Source: Petunia secreta
Lineage: Eukaryota > Streptophyta > Magnoliopsida > Solanales > Solanaceae
Reading direction: 5' to 3'
DNA length: 64,000 nucleotides
Assembly (NCBI GenBank): GCA_029990175.1
Contig: JARKIP010000005.1
Span: forward strand, 34,791,501-34,855,500
Shown here: piece by piece, positions 20,248 through 32,476 of the stretch
Numbering within the stretch: the stretch's first letter is position 1
How the letters are laid out: each line of letters starts with the position of its first letter
Notes under the pieces: generated by a model
Told to the model about the DNA's origin: nothing
Database searches by the model: none
What the model saw: only the letters and a program-made list of their open reading frames with translations
Program-made: the position numbers and the translations under genes

Positions 20248-20703
20248 TGATGTAGGGAAAACCTAGCCTAAGCGCCAACCATCAAGAGCCGGGAATGAAG
20301 GATGAAAGGGTCGTTAGATCACGAGCATTGGAGAAGCATTTGGAAGCATTTTGAAGACCAAGGAGTTGGAAGACAGGCTACGCGCCCCGCCTAATCCTCC
20401 AGGCACTCCGCCTAAGGACCTTCATAACCAGGCACTCCGCCCAACATTGCTACTGATCCAAAAGGAGCCACTTCAAGGCGCTCCGCCCTATAGCTAGGTG
20501 CTCCGCCTACCCCCTGTACAAGCCAAGACGAGACTCTTATTTTAGTCTAGTATTACTTACTAGTTTGACCCTACGTGGTCTTTGCTATTACACCCAATTT
20601 GTGAGGTTATTTTAGACTTTATTTAGAAGTGTAGAACGTCTATAAATACTACACTTAGGTCAGTAGATGAAATTAGCTCGATTTTGAGATTGAAGAATAG
20701 AAT
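20248..20703 (+). mobile_element. Element F 5' LTR, left half
   Basis: It starts TGATGTAGGG. Palindromic array at 20379-20514 (AGGCACTCCGCCT, AGGCGCTCCGCCC, AGGTGCTCCGCCT units), CCCTACGTGGTC near 20570 and TATAAATA at 20640. Broken by D; it resumes at 28229. Confidence 0.9.
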
Positions 20704-21441
20704 TGATGCAGCCCGATCACGTGCTGATCAAGTGATCGATCCACTGAGGAGACCGATGACAAGAAGCCAAGCCAAGCTGCTGCACGATGTGCATGTTGAC
20801 TTAGCCTGGCCGAAGGAAAACAATTGCTCCGAAGCTGAGTGGCCGAGCTCAAGAATCGAAGGCATTATCTTCAGATTTGAGCCCGAAGGCAAAGTGACCG
20901 AGGACAATGAGCTCGAAGACAATTGAGCGTCCGAAGGCAACAAGTGTGTGTTCGAGCAGACAATCGAGAACCGAAGTCAAAGTCTGCCGAACACATTTTA
21001 ACTCAGCCCTGCGTGGCTTATTTCTATTGGTCAACTGTGACCTAGTTACTAGTTTACCCTTAGTATTTCCTATATAAACATTGTTTCCTTTCATTGTAAG
21101 CACCTAGCTTTTGAACATTGATGAATTGAATGAAAGTGCCGAGCACATTTCTTCTTGTCTCCGTCGTGAGCAAAACCCCGGTGAGGGCTTTTAAGGACTT
21201 GTGGCTTTCGGTTAGTCCGATTGAACATTCCTCTTGATCATTCAGTTTGCAAGAGGCAATGTTCTCTTGAGGATTGTTGCATAGTATAGGTGATCCTTGT
21301 ATTCCTTTCGATTGAGCTTTGAGACAGGTTCCTCACTGTTCTTTCGAAAGAAGCAAGTTTTGTCTTGCTTCTATCTTTATCTTTTTCTTGTTGTTCTTCC
21401 GCGTTTGTGCTAGCAACCCCTTCGGGAATTGCATTGCACCA
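20704..21441 (+). mobile_element. Element D 5' LTR
   Basis: 738 bp. Its first 222 bases carry a copy of the gag-pol tail (TRSQAKLLHDVHVDLAWPKE), since pol overlaps the LTR. CCCTGCGTGGC (21007) is followed about 63 bases later by TATATAAA (21071). It has no GC palindromic array. Confidence 0.95.
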
Positions 21442-22657
21442 TCTTGGTATCAGAGCACGGTTTGGGCTTGTTTCTACAACCCCAAATCCTGTTTACGTTA
21501 TCTTTAAATTCGTGCGCTTGTGTCTCTGTTTTCCGTTTCGTGTTCTTGATTTGATTTGTTACTGTTGGTGTTGTTATTTTACAAAAAAAAAAAAAGTGTT
21601 AAAAGAAAATTCAAAAATTGTGTTTGATTGTTGATTGTTTGGGAAAAACAACCATTGATTCTTGTTCACAATCGAAGTCTGAATCCAACGAGTACCCGAC
21701 GTACTGATTTTGTGACTAGGGTTTCTTGGTGAATTTTGGACTGTTTTGAGCTTCATTGGTGACTGAACTCGAACCCCACTGTGTTTGGAAGAAACCGGTG
21801 AAGATTGGTGGATCTTGAGTGATTTGGGTTTGTTTGTTGCTTAAAAATCAAAGTTCTGAGTTTAAATCGAAGTCCGTACGCCGGAAACTTGTTACAAAAT
21901 CGTAACAGTGTACGACTCGAACGAGCTGGTTCTTAGCTCGAAGAACTTGAACTGAATTCCTCCGATGCTGATGAAACCGGAGTCGATAAAGCAACCCAGA
22001 TCTGTGGAAATTCGTGGTCAGTGAACCGAAGTTGTTGTGTCCGTACGCCGGAGCAAGGTCACTGTTCCATTGAAGTAGAAAGGGGTTAAAATTCTAACAT
22101 CAAAACCCCAGGTGAAATTTGTCGGCTGAAAAAGGAAAGTGGATAAGGTAAAACCCTATCCGTACCAAGGAGGGACCACTCTTGTACGGACAGGAGTGGG
22201 TGTGATCAAAAAAGATTCCAAAAGGGAATCAAAGGGTAGATTCTCCTAGGTTTTCACTTTCTTTCGTGTCAAAATTCTAGTTGGTGGATCTCTTGAGTAA
22301 TTGTCCTACTCGAGGTCGTACTAACTCTTTTAAGCTGATAGGAATTCGTGCGAAGGGGTGACCGAAGTCCAAACTTTCGTAGAAATTCTCTTGACTCCCC
22401 GAGCTCAGTTAAAAAGCGTCTGTTCCATCGAGTCGAACATCACTTCACTCTTCTCGAAGAGGCAGTGACTATTGTCGAACTTGAAGGATCTTAGAGGACC
22501 GATCTATCAGACGAGCCACTGTTAACAAGTCCTTGAGTGATCAAAAAACCGAACCCATCAATTGAGTGGACCCGAGTGCCACCCATCAAAGGTGAGGGAG
22601 TGTGTGAGGTGATTTCTAACCCTAACATTTGTTCGATCTTTGACTTGTGCAGGTACC
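21442..22657 (+). other. Element D PBS, leader and candidate intron
   Basis: TCTTGGTATCAGAGCACGG (21442 onward) is the initiator-Met PBS. The leader repeats GTCCGTACGCCGGA and has a TCCGTAC...GTACGGA inverted repeat near 22158-22192. A plausible intron runs from AAG|GTAAAA (about 22147) to TTGTGCAG|GTACC (about 22652), with CTAAC branch-like motifs at about 22615-22625. No gene is visible. Confidence 0.7.
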
Positions 22658-23683
22658 ATGGCTGGAAACGATGGCAAAAGCATTGAAAAGCCTGAATTGT
22701 CGTTAGCCGATCTCATGGCTGCAATACAAGGCGTCAGTGCCGAATTAAGAGGAGTAACTGCTCGAGTGACTCTCCTCGAGCAGGGAAACGCGTCCGTGGC
22801 CATGAATGGGTCCGGCGCTGGAACCAGCGAATCCACTCCGATGAAACCTGAGCTGTATGCTGAGCTTCTTCGACAACATCAGTTGACGAGTGAAGCAATA
22901 CGAAGAGAGCTTAACTTGGGCAATCCCCAAACACAACAAAACTTGGGCAATCCCCAAGCTGGAAATCAAAACTTGGGCATTCCCCGAGGAGAGAGGTTAC
23001 CACTTGCAAGGGCCCGAAGAGACCTTGGTGCTGTAACCGAAGAGATTGATGAAGAGGAATTTCCCGAGGATGAATATGAGCGTGAGCTGCCATTCGCTCA
23101 ACGAAGGCCAGCTCACCGAGGTCGTGGAAATTTCCGAGGTCGAGGCCGAGGCGCAAATGTTGAAAGAAATAATGAGCGTGAGGCTGATGATCGAAATGAT
23201 ATGTATGTCGAACAGGTTCGTGGTGTTCGAGACTCAAACTTGAACAGTGTCAAGATCACTATTCCACCCTTTAAAGGAACTAGTGATCCCGATGAGTATC
23301 TTGAATGGAAGCTTAAAATGGAGCGCATCTTTGAAACCAATGAGATGACCGATGAGAGAAAAGCTGCCCATGCCATTGCTTCGTTCGAAGCTTATGCATC
23401 AACGTGGTGGGAATCTGACAAGAGGCATAGACGAAGGAATGAATATCCCGAAGTCAATACTTGGCCACAATTGAGAAGAGCAATGGATGCTAAATATTTG
23501 AGTGCCAAGTATAGGCAGACTCAAATGCAAAAGCTCTATGAGTTAAAGCAAGGGTCCAAGTCTGTCCAAGAATACCACGATGAGTTCGAAAAGGTTCGAT
23601 TGAATCTTGATCTGATCGAAATGAACAACAAGCCATTATCAGATTCAAAAATGGCTTGGCTAGGGATGTATCATCTCAGTTGA
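22658..23683 (+). pseudogene. gag: Element D gag, N-terminal part (frameshifted)
   Basis: It starts at ATG 22658 (MAGNDGKSIEKPEL) after a splice-acceptor-like CAG|GTACC. It encodes an Arg/Gly-rich stretch (RGRGNFRGRGRG) and the capsid domain (YASTWWESDKRHRRR). Relative to E, one base is missing at about 23620, after which the frame ends at 23683. The true continuation is in the next frame from about 23656. Confidence 0.88.
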
Positions 23684-24612
23684 GACTCCACGTGTATCAG
23701 ACGTTGGAAGATTTGTTTGATGCTGCCACCGAAGCTGAAAAATTGGTGAAGGACGATAAGGCAAACCGGTATCGAGGAGTCACTACTTCTACTCCTTTGA
23801 ACCGAAGTAAAGAATGGAAGAGTCCAAACCAAGCAAGTGCTAACACTGTTCGAGATTCGAAGAGACCCTTCGAAAGGGGTGTGACCGTTAACCAGTCGAG
23901 AGAAGTGGGAGGTAAAGTTCAACTCAACTCTCCTAGTGCTTCAAATATTCAGTGTCACAAATGCAGAGGTTATGGTCACATGGCAAAAGAGTGTCCAACT
24001 CGCAAAGTTATGCTTCTGCTCGAAGATGGAACCGTCCATGAGCAAGCGAGTGACACCGAGGAGGAAGTTATCGAGGAGACTGATCAAGCTGAAGTTGATG
24101 ATGATCATGAGGCTGCCGAAGCTGATCATCCGGAAATGTTTCTTGTGGTTCGAAGGAATTTGAGCTGCATGACTCTTGAAGAAGAGGACAACCAAAGGGA
24201 AAACCTCTTTCATGCCCGATGTCGAATGAGGGGAAAGGTGTGTTCAATGATCATTGATTCCGGTAGTTGTGCCAATGTAGTGAGCCAAACTTTGGTTTCA
24301 CAAATGGGATTACCTACGATGAAGCATCCCCACCCTTACAAGTTACAATGGCTGAATGAGTGTGGAGAATTGAGAGTTGTCAAACAAGTGTGGATCAAGT
24401 TCAAAGTCGGAGAGTATCAAGATGAAATGATATTCGATGTAGTTCCGATGCAAGCTTGTCATTTGCTATTGGGTCGACCATGGCAGTATGACCGAACAGC
24501 TGTTCATAATGGCAGATCCAACACTTACACTGTGAAGCTTGATGGGAAGAGTTTTATACTCAAACCCTTGTCTCCAAAACAAGTCACCGAGGACTATAAA
24601 CGAATGAAATAA
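23656..24612 (+). pseudogene. gag-pol: Element D gag C-terminus and protease (frameshift continuation)
   Basis: This continues the capsid (ARDVSSQLRLHVY), then the CCHC knuckle CHKCRGYGHMAKEC and the aspartic protease IIDSGSCANVVSQ to LLGRPWQYDR. It ends at TAA 24610-24612 where E has GAA, a nonsense change between protease and RT. Confidence 0.9.
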
Positions 24613-27600
24613 TTGAAAGAAGCGGCCAAAGCTAAGCTTCCGATAGGAGCAAAATTGGGGCCCGAAGAGACAAACTCACCGGCCGAAGTGAAAGGAATTT
24701 GTGCAATCATGCAACCCGGTGAGATCTTACGAGGCAACGACCACGGTCAGATGATGATTTGCCTCGTGCACAAGGGTATCTTTCTAAACTCTAGTGATGA
24801 TTTTTCTAATGATAACCCTTTGCCTTTGTTTGTTCGTAAAGTTTTGCAGGACTTCGAGGACATGTTTCCCGAGGAAATGCCAGGTGGATTACCTCCGTTG
24901 AGAGGAATCGAGCACCAAATTGACTTCGTATCAGGATCTCAAATCCCTAATAAACCTGCATACCGGTGTAATCCCGAAGACACCAAAGAGCTCCAACGGC
25001 AGGTTGATGAATTGCTGAACAAGGGCCTCGTTCGAGAGAGCTTGAGTCCTTGCGCCGTTCCTGTTATCCTTGTCCCGAAGAAGGATGGAACATGGCGAAT
25101 GTGTGTTGACTGTCGAGCAGTCAACAAAATAACGGTAAAGTATCGTCATCCTATTCCTCGATTAGATGACATGCTAGATGAGTTAAGTGGTTCTTCATGC
25201 TTTTCGAAGATAGACCTCAGGTCCGGTTACCACCAGATCCGAATGAAACCCGGGGACGAGTGGAAAACCGCATTCAAGACCAAGTTCGGTCTCTATGAGT
25301 GGTTGGTGATGCCTTTTGGCTTATCCAATGCACCGAGCACATTCATGCGACTGATGAACCATGTGCTCAAACCGTTCATAAATAAGTTTGTTGTCGTTTA
25401 TTTCGATGACATATTTGTTTATAGCAGAACCGTGGATGTACATGTCCACCACCTAAGGCAAGTGCTCGAAAATCTTCGAGAAGAGAAGTTGTACGCCAAC
25501 TTCAAGAAATACGCCTTTGGTGTCGATCGTGTAGTCTTTCTTGGATTTGTTGTCAGTGCTAATGGTGTCGAAGTCGACGAATCAAAGGTCGAAGCCATCA
25601 AAGATTGGCCAACTCCAACCTCGGTATCACAAGTTCGTAGCTTCCATGGCTTAGCTAGCTTTTACCGAAGGTTTGTTCGTGACTTTAGCACCGTGGCAGC
25701 TCCTTTAACCGAGCTGGTGAAGAAAGACAATCCATTTGTGTGGGGAGAGTCCCAAGAAAGGGCTTTCCAAGAGTTGAAACGGAGGCTTTGTTCTGCCCCG
25801 TTGTTGCAACTCCCTGACTTCGGCAAAGCATTCGAAGTTGAGTGTGATGCGTCTGGAGTTGGGATCGGAGGAGTGCTGATGCAAGATTCGAAGCCGATCG
25901 CTTACTTTAGCGAAAAGCTTAAAGGCGCAACCTTGAACTACTCTACGTACGACAAGGAATTGTATGCCCTCGTTCGAGCACTCGCCCATTGGCAGCATTA
26001 TTTGTGGCCTCGAGAATTTGTGATCAAGAGTGATCATGAGTCTTTGAAACATCTCCGAGGTCAGGAGAAATTGAATCGAAGACATGCCAAGTGGGTTGAA
26101 TTTATTGAAAGCTTTCCCTATGTAATTCATTACAAAAAGGGAAAAGATAATGTTGTGGCCGATGCGCTATCAAGGAAATTTGCCTTAGCGACCACTCTCG
26201 CCTCTAGGCTCATGGGATTCGAAAGCATCAAGTCGATGTACGAGGACGATCCCAAGCTGAAATGTGTTCGAGACACAATCTTGAGTGGCCGAAAGGTTGA
26301 GAAATATCAGTGGCATGATGACTACCTCTTCAAAAATGGGAGGGTTTGTGTGCCAGTGTCATCGTGGAGAGAGCTCTTGGTTCGAGAAGCTCACTCAGGT
26401 GGACTGATGGGGCACTTCGGTGTCGATAAAACTCTTGGTATCTTGACCGAGCAGTTCCATTGGCCCAAAATGCGACGAGATGTGGAAAAGCTTTGCAACG
26501 CTTGTCTCGTTTGCAAGAAAGCAAAATCGAATTCCAACCCTCATGGATTGTACACACCGTTACCTGTGCCTGATCGACCTTGGGTTGATATATCCATGGA
26601 CTTTGTCTGGGGGTTACCGAGGTCGGGGGGAGGACATGATAGCATCTTCGTTGTGGTTGACCGTTTTTCAAAAATGGCTCACTTTATTCCTTGCAAAAAG
26701 TGTGATGATGCACAGCATGTAGCAACATTGTTTGTTTCTAACGTGTTAAAATTGCATGGTGTACCTCGTACTATTGTGAGTGATCGAGACTCGAAGTTCT
26801 TGAGTCATTTTTGGAAATGTTTGTGGGGTGCCCTCGGCACCAAACTACTATTCTCGACGTCTCACCATCCTCAGACTGATGGACAGACCGAGGTAGTTAA
26901 CCGAACCTTGGGATCTTTGCTTCGGGCAATGACCAAAGGGAAGGTTGGAAACTGGGCTGATCGTTTGCCCATGATTGAGTTTGCATACAATCGAACGGTG
27001 CATCGAATGATCAACATGACCCCGTTTGAATGTGTGTATGGCTTTAATCCTTTGATTCCACTTGATTTAACCCCATTGCCTCGAGATTCTGTTCTTGATT
27101 TTAAAGGTACTCGACGAGCAGCTGCCTTGATCGAATTGCATGCAAAGGTGAAGAAGAACCTCGAGGAGGCCTATGCAAAGGTTGCCTTAAAGAAAAACAA
27201 GGGGCGTAAAAAGTTGGAATTAAAGAAAGGAGATTGGGTTTGGGTGCACTTCCGAAAGGAACGCTTCCCGAACCAAAGGAAAGGAAAGTTGGCTCCTCGA
27301 AGGGATGGTCCATTTCAAGTGTTGACCAAGATCAACAACAATGCCTACGTGATCGACCTCCCTGGTGAGTATAACGTGTCCAACACCTTTAATGTTGCTG
27401 ACTTAGTTCCTTGTGTTGTAGGTCCAACTTCGGAGGACGAGGAGGGCTTGATTTCGAGGACGAAATCTTCTCAAGAAGGGGAGGATGATGCCGCCCGATC
27501 ACGTGCTGATCAAGTGATCGATCCACTGAGGAGACCGATGACAAGAAGCCAAGCCAAGCTGCTGCACGATGTGCATGTTGACTTAGCCTGGCCGAAGGAA

Positions 27601-27708
27601 AACAATTGCTCCGAAGCTGAGTGGCCGAGCTCAAGAATCGAAGGCATTATCTTCAGATTTGAGCCCAAAGGCAAAGTGACCGAGGACAATGAGCTCGAAG
27701 ACAATTGA
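24613..27708 (+). pseudogene. pol: Element D pol: RT, RNase H and integrase
   Basis: 1031 codons open after the nonsense codon. Reverse transcriptase carries VYFDDIFVYS, RNase H has CDASGVGIGG, and integrase has a His/Cys head, DISMDFVWG, VSDRDSKFL and HHPQTDGQTEVVNR (D, D, E). The C-terminus has the CRM-style YNVSNTFNVADLVP segment and ISRTKSSQEGEDD, then enters the 3' LTR (from 27486) and stops at 27708. No independent start codon is implied; it belongs to the gag-pol frame. Confidence 0.92.
27450..27485 (+). other. Element D stem-loop and polypurine tract
   Basis: GATTTCGAGGACGAAATC (27450-27467) then AAGAAGGGGAGGA (27473-27485), adjoining the 3' LTR and in frame with pol. Confidence 0.88.
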
Positions 27709-28223
27709 GCGTCCGAAGGCAACAAGTGTGTGTTCGAGCAGACAATCGAGAACCGAAGTCAAAGTCTGCCGAACACATTTTAACTCAGCCCTGCGTGGCT
27801 TATTTCTATTGGTCAACTGTGACCTAGTTACTAGTTTACCCTTAGTATTTCCTATATAAACATTGTTTCCTTTCATTGTAAGCACCTAGCTTTTGAACAT
27901 TGATGAATTGAATGAAAGTGCCGAGCACATTTCTTCTTGTCTCCGTCGTGAGCAAAACCCCGGTGAGGGCTTTTAAGGACTTGTGGCTTTCGGTTAGTCC
28001 GATTGAACAGTCCTCTTGATCATTCAGTTTGCAAGAGGCAATGTTCTCTTGAGGATTGTTGCATAGTATAGGTGATCCTTGTATTCCTTTCGATTGAGCT
28101 TTGAGACAGGTTCCTCACTGTTCTTTCGAAAGAAGCAAGTTTTGTCTTGCTTCTATCTTTATCTTTTTCTTGTTGTTCTTCCGCGTTTGTGCTAGCAACC
28201 CCTTCGGGAATTGCATTGCACCA
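27486..28223 (+). mobile_element. Element D 3' LTR
   Basis: 738 bp, about three substitutions from the 5' LTR (for example TGATGCCGCC for TGATGCAGCC at its start). Ends at TSD AGAAT. Confidence 0.95.
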
Positions 28224-28228
28224 AGAAT

Positions 28229-28484
28229 TTAGAAGAGACTTGTTCCTTCTTGTTGAAGCTTGGCTTCATGTATCTCTTACTTGGAATCCATGGCGGATCA
28301 ACCTAGTGTGATCCCATGTTTGGTTCAAGTTTCTTTCTCTCTCATGGATATTCAAATCATGGTTTGATTCGATTATCCTTTCTTTCTTCTATTTCTGTTT
28401 TTCCCCGACCCCTATTTCTTGGTTATCGTGTTTACTTCTAGCTTTTGCTATCTTTGTTGCTTCCGCTCATTTTACCCTGCATCA
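28229..28484 (+). mobile_element. Element F 5' LTR, right half
   Basis: Continues from 20703 after D; contains the hairpin TTGAAGCTTGGCTTCA and ends in CCCTGCATCA before a PBS. Confidence 0.9.
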
Positions 28485-29525
28485 GTTTGGTATCTGAGCA
28501 AGGCTCGGGTTTCGTTCTTACGAATCCACGTTCCTTGTTCATCTTATCTTTACTTTATTGTTATTGTTGTTCTTGTTTTCGGAGAAAAGAAGAAAAACAA
28601 AAAAATTGAAAAAGTTAAAAAATACAAAAAAACTTCTAGAAATTCATGGTTTTGATGACCCATTGATTGGTTGATATCGGGGATCGTTACATATCATTTA
28701 CCCATGGATTTGGTAAAATTTTTACATGATTTGGAGTTGTTAATCAAAAGTTCACAAAAAAAAATTGGGACCCAACTTGAAACCCTTGTTCAAATCGCTT
28801 TGAATCTCGATTGTGATCTTGTTATTGGGTGTTTGATGTTAAAAATCATTGGGGTTTGTTTGGATTAGTGAAATACAACATTGCGTACCTTTGATTTTGA
28901 TGAAACGGGGTGAAAACGTTGAGATTTTGGGTGAAAAACCATCAAAAATACGTTTCGGGAAAAGCTGGGAGAAGGACCCAGGCGGACTGCCCACCCCCTA
29001 GGCCGACCACTCACTTTGGTTACTGGTCCAGACTCTAGGCAGACCGCCCACCCACCTAGGCGGGCCGCCTAGTGCACAGATTGCTTCGGTTTGCTTCGTT
29101 TCGTGGTTTTTTGTATTTGTTTCGCTTCCGTATTTCTTGGTTAGTGTTTTTAGGGTATTTGTCCTACTTTATTGACACTAATTTTTGAGCCTTTAGGGTT
29201 TTGTGTGTCTTGGAGTTTTTACTTAAATTGGTAGAACTTGCTTGCTTCAACTGCGCATTTAAATAGCTTCCGTACATAGAGTCACCTAAACTCCATTCCG
29301 AACTAATTCTTGGGAGTACTAGCTGTTGATCTTGCCATTGTGATTACTAAGAGAACAAGAAGGTCTTGACTGGAAAAAGGCTTGAGTCGTGAGAACAATA
29401 GATTGTGGTTACAAAAGCCAATGACCTTGAGTGTATACACGAGTGGAAAGAAAATTGAGTGACATCTTTTGAGTGATACACGTGAGGGAGTGAACTTGTA
29501 AGGTACTTACTCTTTGGTTACAACT
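28485..29525 (+). other. Element F PBS, leader and palindromic array
   Basis: GTTTGGTATCTGAGCAAGG is the PBS with one change. The leader resembles that of A. At 28979-29076 a decayed palindromic array holds AGGCGGACTGCCC, AGGCAGACCGCCC and AGGCGGGCCGCCT. No gene is visible. It ends TTGGTTACAACT before the ATG, without a splice-acceptor AG. Confidence 0.8.
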
Positions 29526-31723
29526 ATGGCTTTGGATGATGATTGTGGAGGGTACGAATCATGTGGAGACGACGGATACTATGGTTACGACTCATGCTGA
29601 GACGATGGAGACTATGGTTCCTATGATGGTGATGATGGGTATTGCTATGACGATTTGGGGAACCAAGCCTCGTATGATGATGAAGCGGGTCACTATGTTA
29701 ATTATGAAGATGAAGAAGACTATGAGTCTTGCGAAGATGAATGCGAAGAGTCTTATGCTTCTAGTCAAGAAAACGAAGATGGTGACGCTTCAAGGTATGA
29801 TGAACCTACTTACTCTTCTTGTGATGAATTTGAACATAATGATAGTGACATAGAGAGAACGGATGGTGAAGTTGATTATACGAATTTTGCATATGCATCT
29901 TCTCTTGGTGTTGCTTGTGATGTACAAGGGAGTAGTAGAAGTCCTTCCATTAGTATGGGAGGAGGTGGTGGTTGTTCCATAGGAAAAGGGAAGCTTGCCT
30001 ACCCTACTTATGCTAAAGGGGTAAATGCTCCTAATTCCCATGTGAAGGGTGGATTGAGAAATGGTGTTTCTCTTACTACTAACGGAATATATTGCTCTAG
30101 TAGTAATGGTAGGAGTGGTGCTATGGGCTATGGAACTAAGGCGAGAGGCACTTATGGGTTCTATAGTGGTACTCCTTCCTCGACTTTCAACAACACTTCT
30201 AATATTGGAAGAATGACGGGAAGTGGAGGTTATTCTAGTGGTGTTGCCACTAGTGGAAGGATAAGAAAACCCAAGTTGATAGTGGTACTAGTCTTAGACT
30301 TCTAAGATCTATCTTGGATGATCCTATACAAGACTTGTGTAAAAGTAGGTTCGTTTTTTTAGGTGAATGGTAATAGAGGGTGCTTGCTCAAGATTGGTGA
30401 AACCAATTCTAATAATATTAACACCTCTTTGATTGATACTATAAATTGAGACATCCTTATGAGTGTCATAGTGTCTGGGTTACTAGCGAGGCTCGAGTAC
30501 TCATATCTCATGGGAGTTGCAAGGAATATGTTTGGTGTGATGTGTATCCCATGAAATATCTGGGTATTTTGTTAGGTGATTCATGATTGCAACACAAGAG
30601 CATGTGGTATGATATCATAAAGGATGACTATAAAGTGAGCAAGGGACAAAGGACTCTTGACTTTGAACCTTGTCGGGCAAAGATTAAGTTACATCCTAGT
30701 ACACCTTCGTTGTCTGTGCATAGGAGAAAGGAGCAAGAACCTCATTTCATGATTGAAAAAGTGCAATCAATAAGTCCTACAAATACAAGAAATGGTGGGA
30801 CTAGTGCTAGAAAGGAGTTGACAAATGTCAACAAGGTAAACCCCAAACCACAAGCTTCAATGCCAAGTGGTTCACCAACAAAGAAGAAGGAGACCTCAGG
30901 TGATGAGTCTCCAAGTTCTAGATGCCGCATTGATGTTAAGAGTCCACCTACTCCGGCTATGGGTATTCTTGGGCCTCGTCCCAACTCACCCGAATACGAG
31001 AGACAAAAGATTTAGAGGAGTAAGGGAGTGACCGGTGACATTCCTCGAGTGGAAAAATGAGAGGATGTGCTGAGTGATGTCAGTGGTATGTCACCACCCA
31101 AATCTACACCCGACCTTGAAAAGAAAATGAGGGAAAATAAAGAGGGAGAAAGAATTGTTGAGAATGAAGACACCCCTTATTCTAACCTTAACCCTTTATC
31201 TTTTTCTTCTACTTGTGTTAGTACTTGTGTAGGCATTCTTGGAGGCAAGCCAATGGAGCCTCAATCATGTTAGAGAAGGATGGACAAGGTGAAGAAGATC
31301 TTCAATGTTAGCTTTAAGGTGAAGGAATGATTCATGTCACTTCAAGCACACTGAGTGAGCAATATTGCCACTCAAAGGTATGTGATAGTTCTTCCCTTGA
31401 GCATGTTAGTTCCTTGTCTTATGATAGTGTTTGTGAAAACTCTATACCAGATGATGAATGGTGTGATTACAATATGTTTGCAACTAGTGTAGAGTCGGTT
31501 GGTCAACTTGTGTGTGATTGTGAACCACTAGTTGAGAGGGATGATAATCCACATCATGATGTGAGCTCAGTTTTTATTGAACCTCTCTTTAGTGATGATT
31601 GTGTAGTTGACCTTGTTTGTAAACCTTATTATGATACCCCACCTATATTTGATAAAGGGAAAGATGAGTTGAATGAATATCCTATTCTTTCCCTTGATGA
31701 ATTGCTTGATAATGGTGGACTTA
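29526..31723 (+). pseudogene. Element F ORFX, 5' part (decayed)
   Basis: The start MALDDDCGGYES matches A and B, but a stop comes near 29598 and later pieces are in different frames (29655-30305, 30587-31015, 31067-31273, 31327-31723). The protease-like spot reads IGETNSNNIN, again without the Asp triad. The Pro/Ser block (MGILGPRPNSPEYE) is preserved at about 30958-31000. Interrupted by E. Confidence 0.8.
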
Positions 31724-32476
31724 TGATGCAGCCCGAACACGTGCTGATCAAGTGTTCGATCCACCGAGGAGACCGATGACAAGAAGCCAAGCCAAACTGC
31801 TGCACGATGTGCACGTTCACTTAGCCTGGCCGAAGGAAAACAATTGCTCCGAAGCTGAGTGGCCGAGCTCAAGAACCGAAGGCATTATCTTCAGATTTGA
31901 GCCCGATGGCAAAGTGACCGAGGACAAGGAGCTCGAAGACAATTGAGTGTCCGAAGGCAACAAGTGTGTGTTCGAGCAGACAATCGAGAACCGAAGCCAA
32001 GGCTTACCGAAGTCAAAGTCTGCCGAACACATTTTTAACTCAGTCCTGCGTGGCTTATTTCTATTGGTCAACTGTGACCTATTTACTAGTTTAACCTTAG
32101 TATTTCCTATATAACACTGTTTCCTTTCATTATAAGTAGCTAGTTATTGAATATTGATGAATTGAATGAAAGTGCCGAGCACATTTCTTCTTGTCTCCGT
32201 CGTGAGCAAAACCCCGGTGAGGGCTTTTAAGGACTTGTGGCTTTCGGTTAGTCCGATTGAACATTCCTCTTGATCATTCAGTTTGCAAGAGGCAATGTTC
32301 TCTTGAGGATTGTTGCATAGTATAGGTGATCCTTGTATCCCTTTCGATTGAGCTTTGAGACAGGTTCCTCATTGTTCTTTCGGAAGAAGCAAGTTTTGTC
32401 TTGCTTCTATCTTTTATCTTCTTGTTTGTTCTTCCGCGTTTGTGCTAGCAACCCCTTCGGGATTTGCATTGCACCA
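31724..32476 (+). mobile_element. Element E 5' LTR
   Basis: 753 bp, carrying a copy of the pol tail in its first 223 bases. Promoter pair: CCTGCGTGGC (about 32044) and TATATAAC (about 32108). Confidence 0.95.

Larger units (their letters stand above)
20704..28223 (+). mobile_element. Element D: autonomous-type Ty3/gypsy (CRM-like) retrotransposon
   Basis: TGATGCAGCCCG...GCATTGCACCA, TSD AGAAT (20699-20703 and 28224-28228). LTRs are 738 bp each with about three substitutions, so it is very young. The coding region has one 1-bp deletion and one nonsense change. Same family as E, G/H and probably L. Confidence 0.95.

Noticed and set aside
20684..20926. Separate gene encoding the TRSQAK-containing protein
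   Set aside because: It is the pol tail carried in the 5' LTR of D because pol overlaps the LTR; the upstream part reads into F's LTR.
27510..27885. Minus-strand frames in the D LTR
   Set aside because: They repeat in every LTR copy and are shadows of the pol tail.
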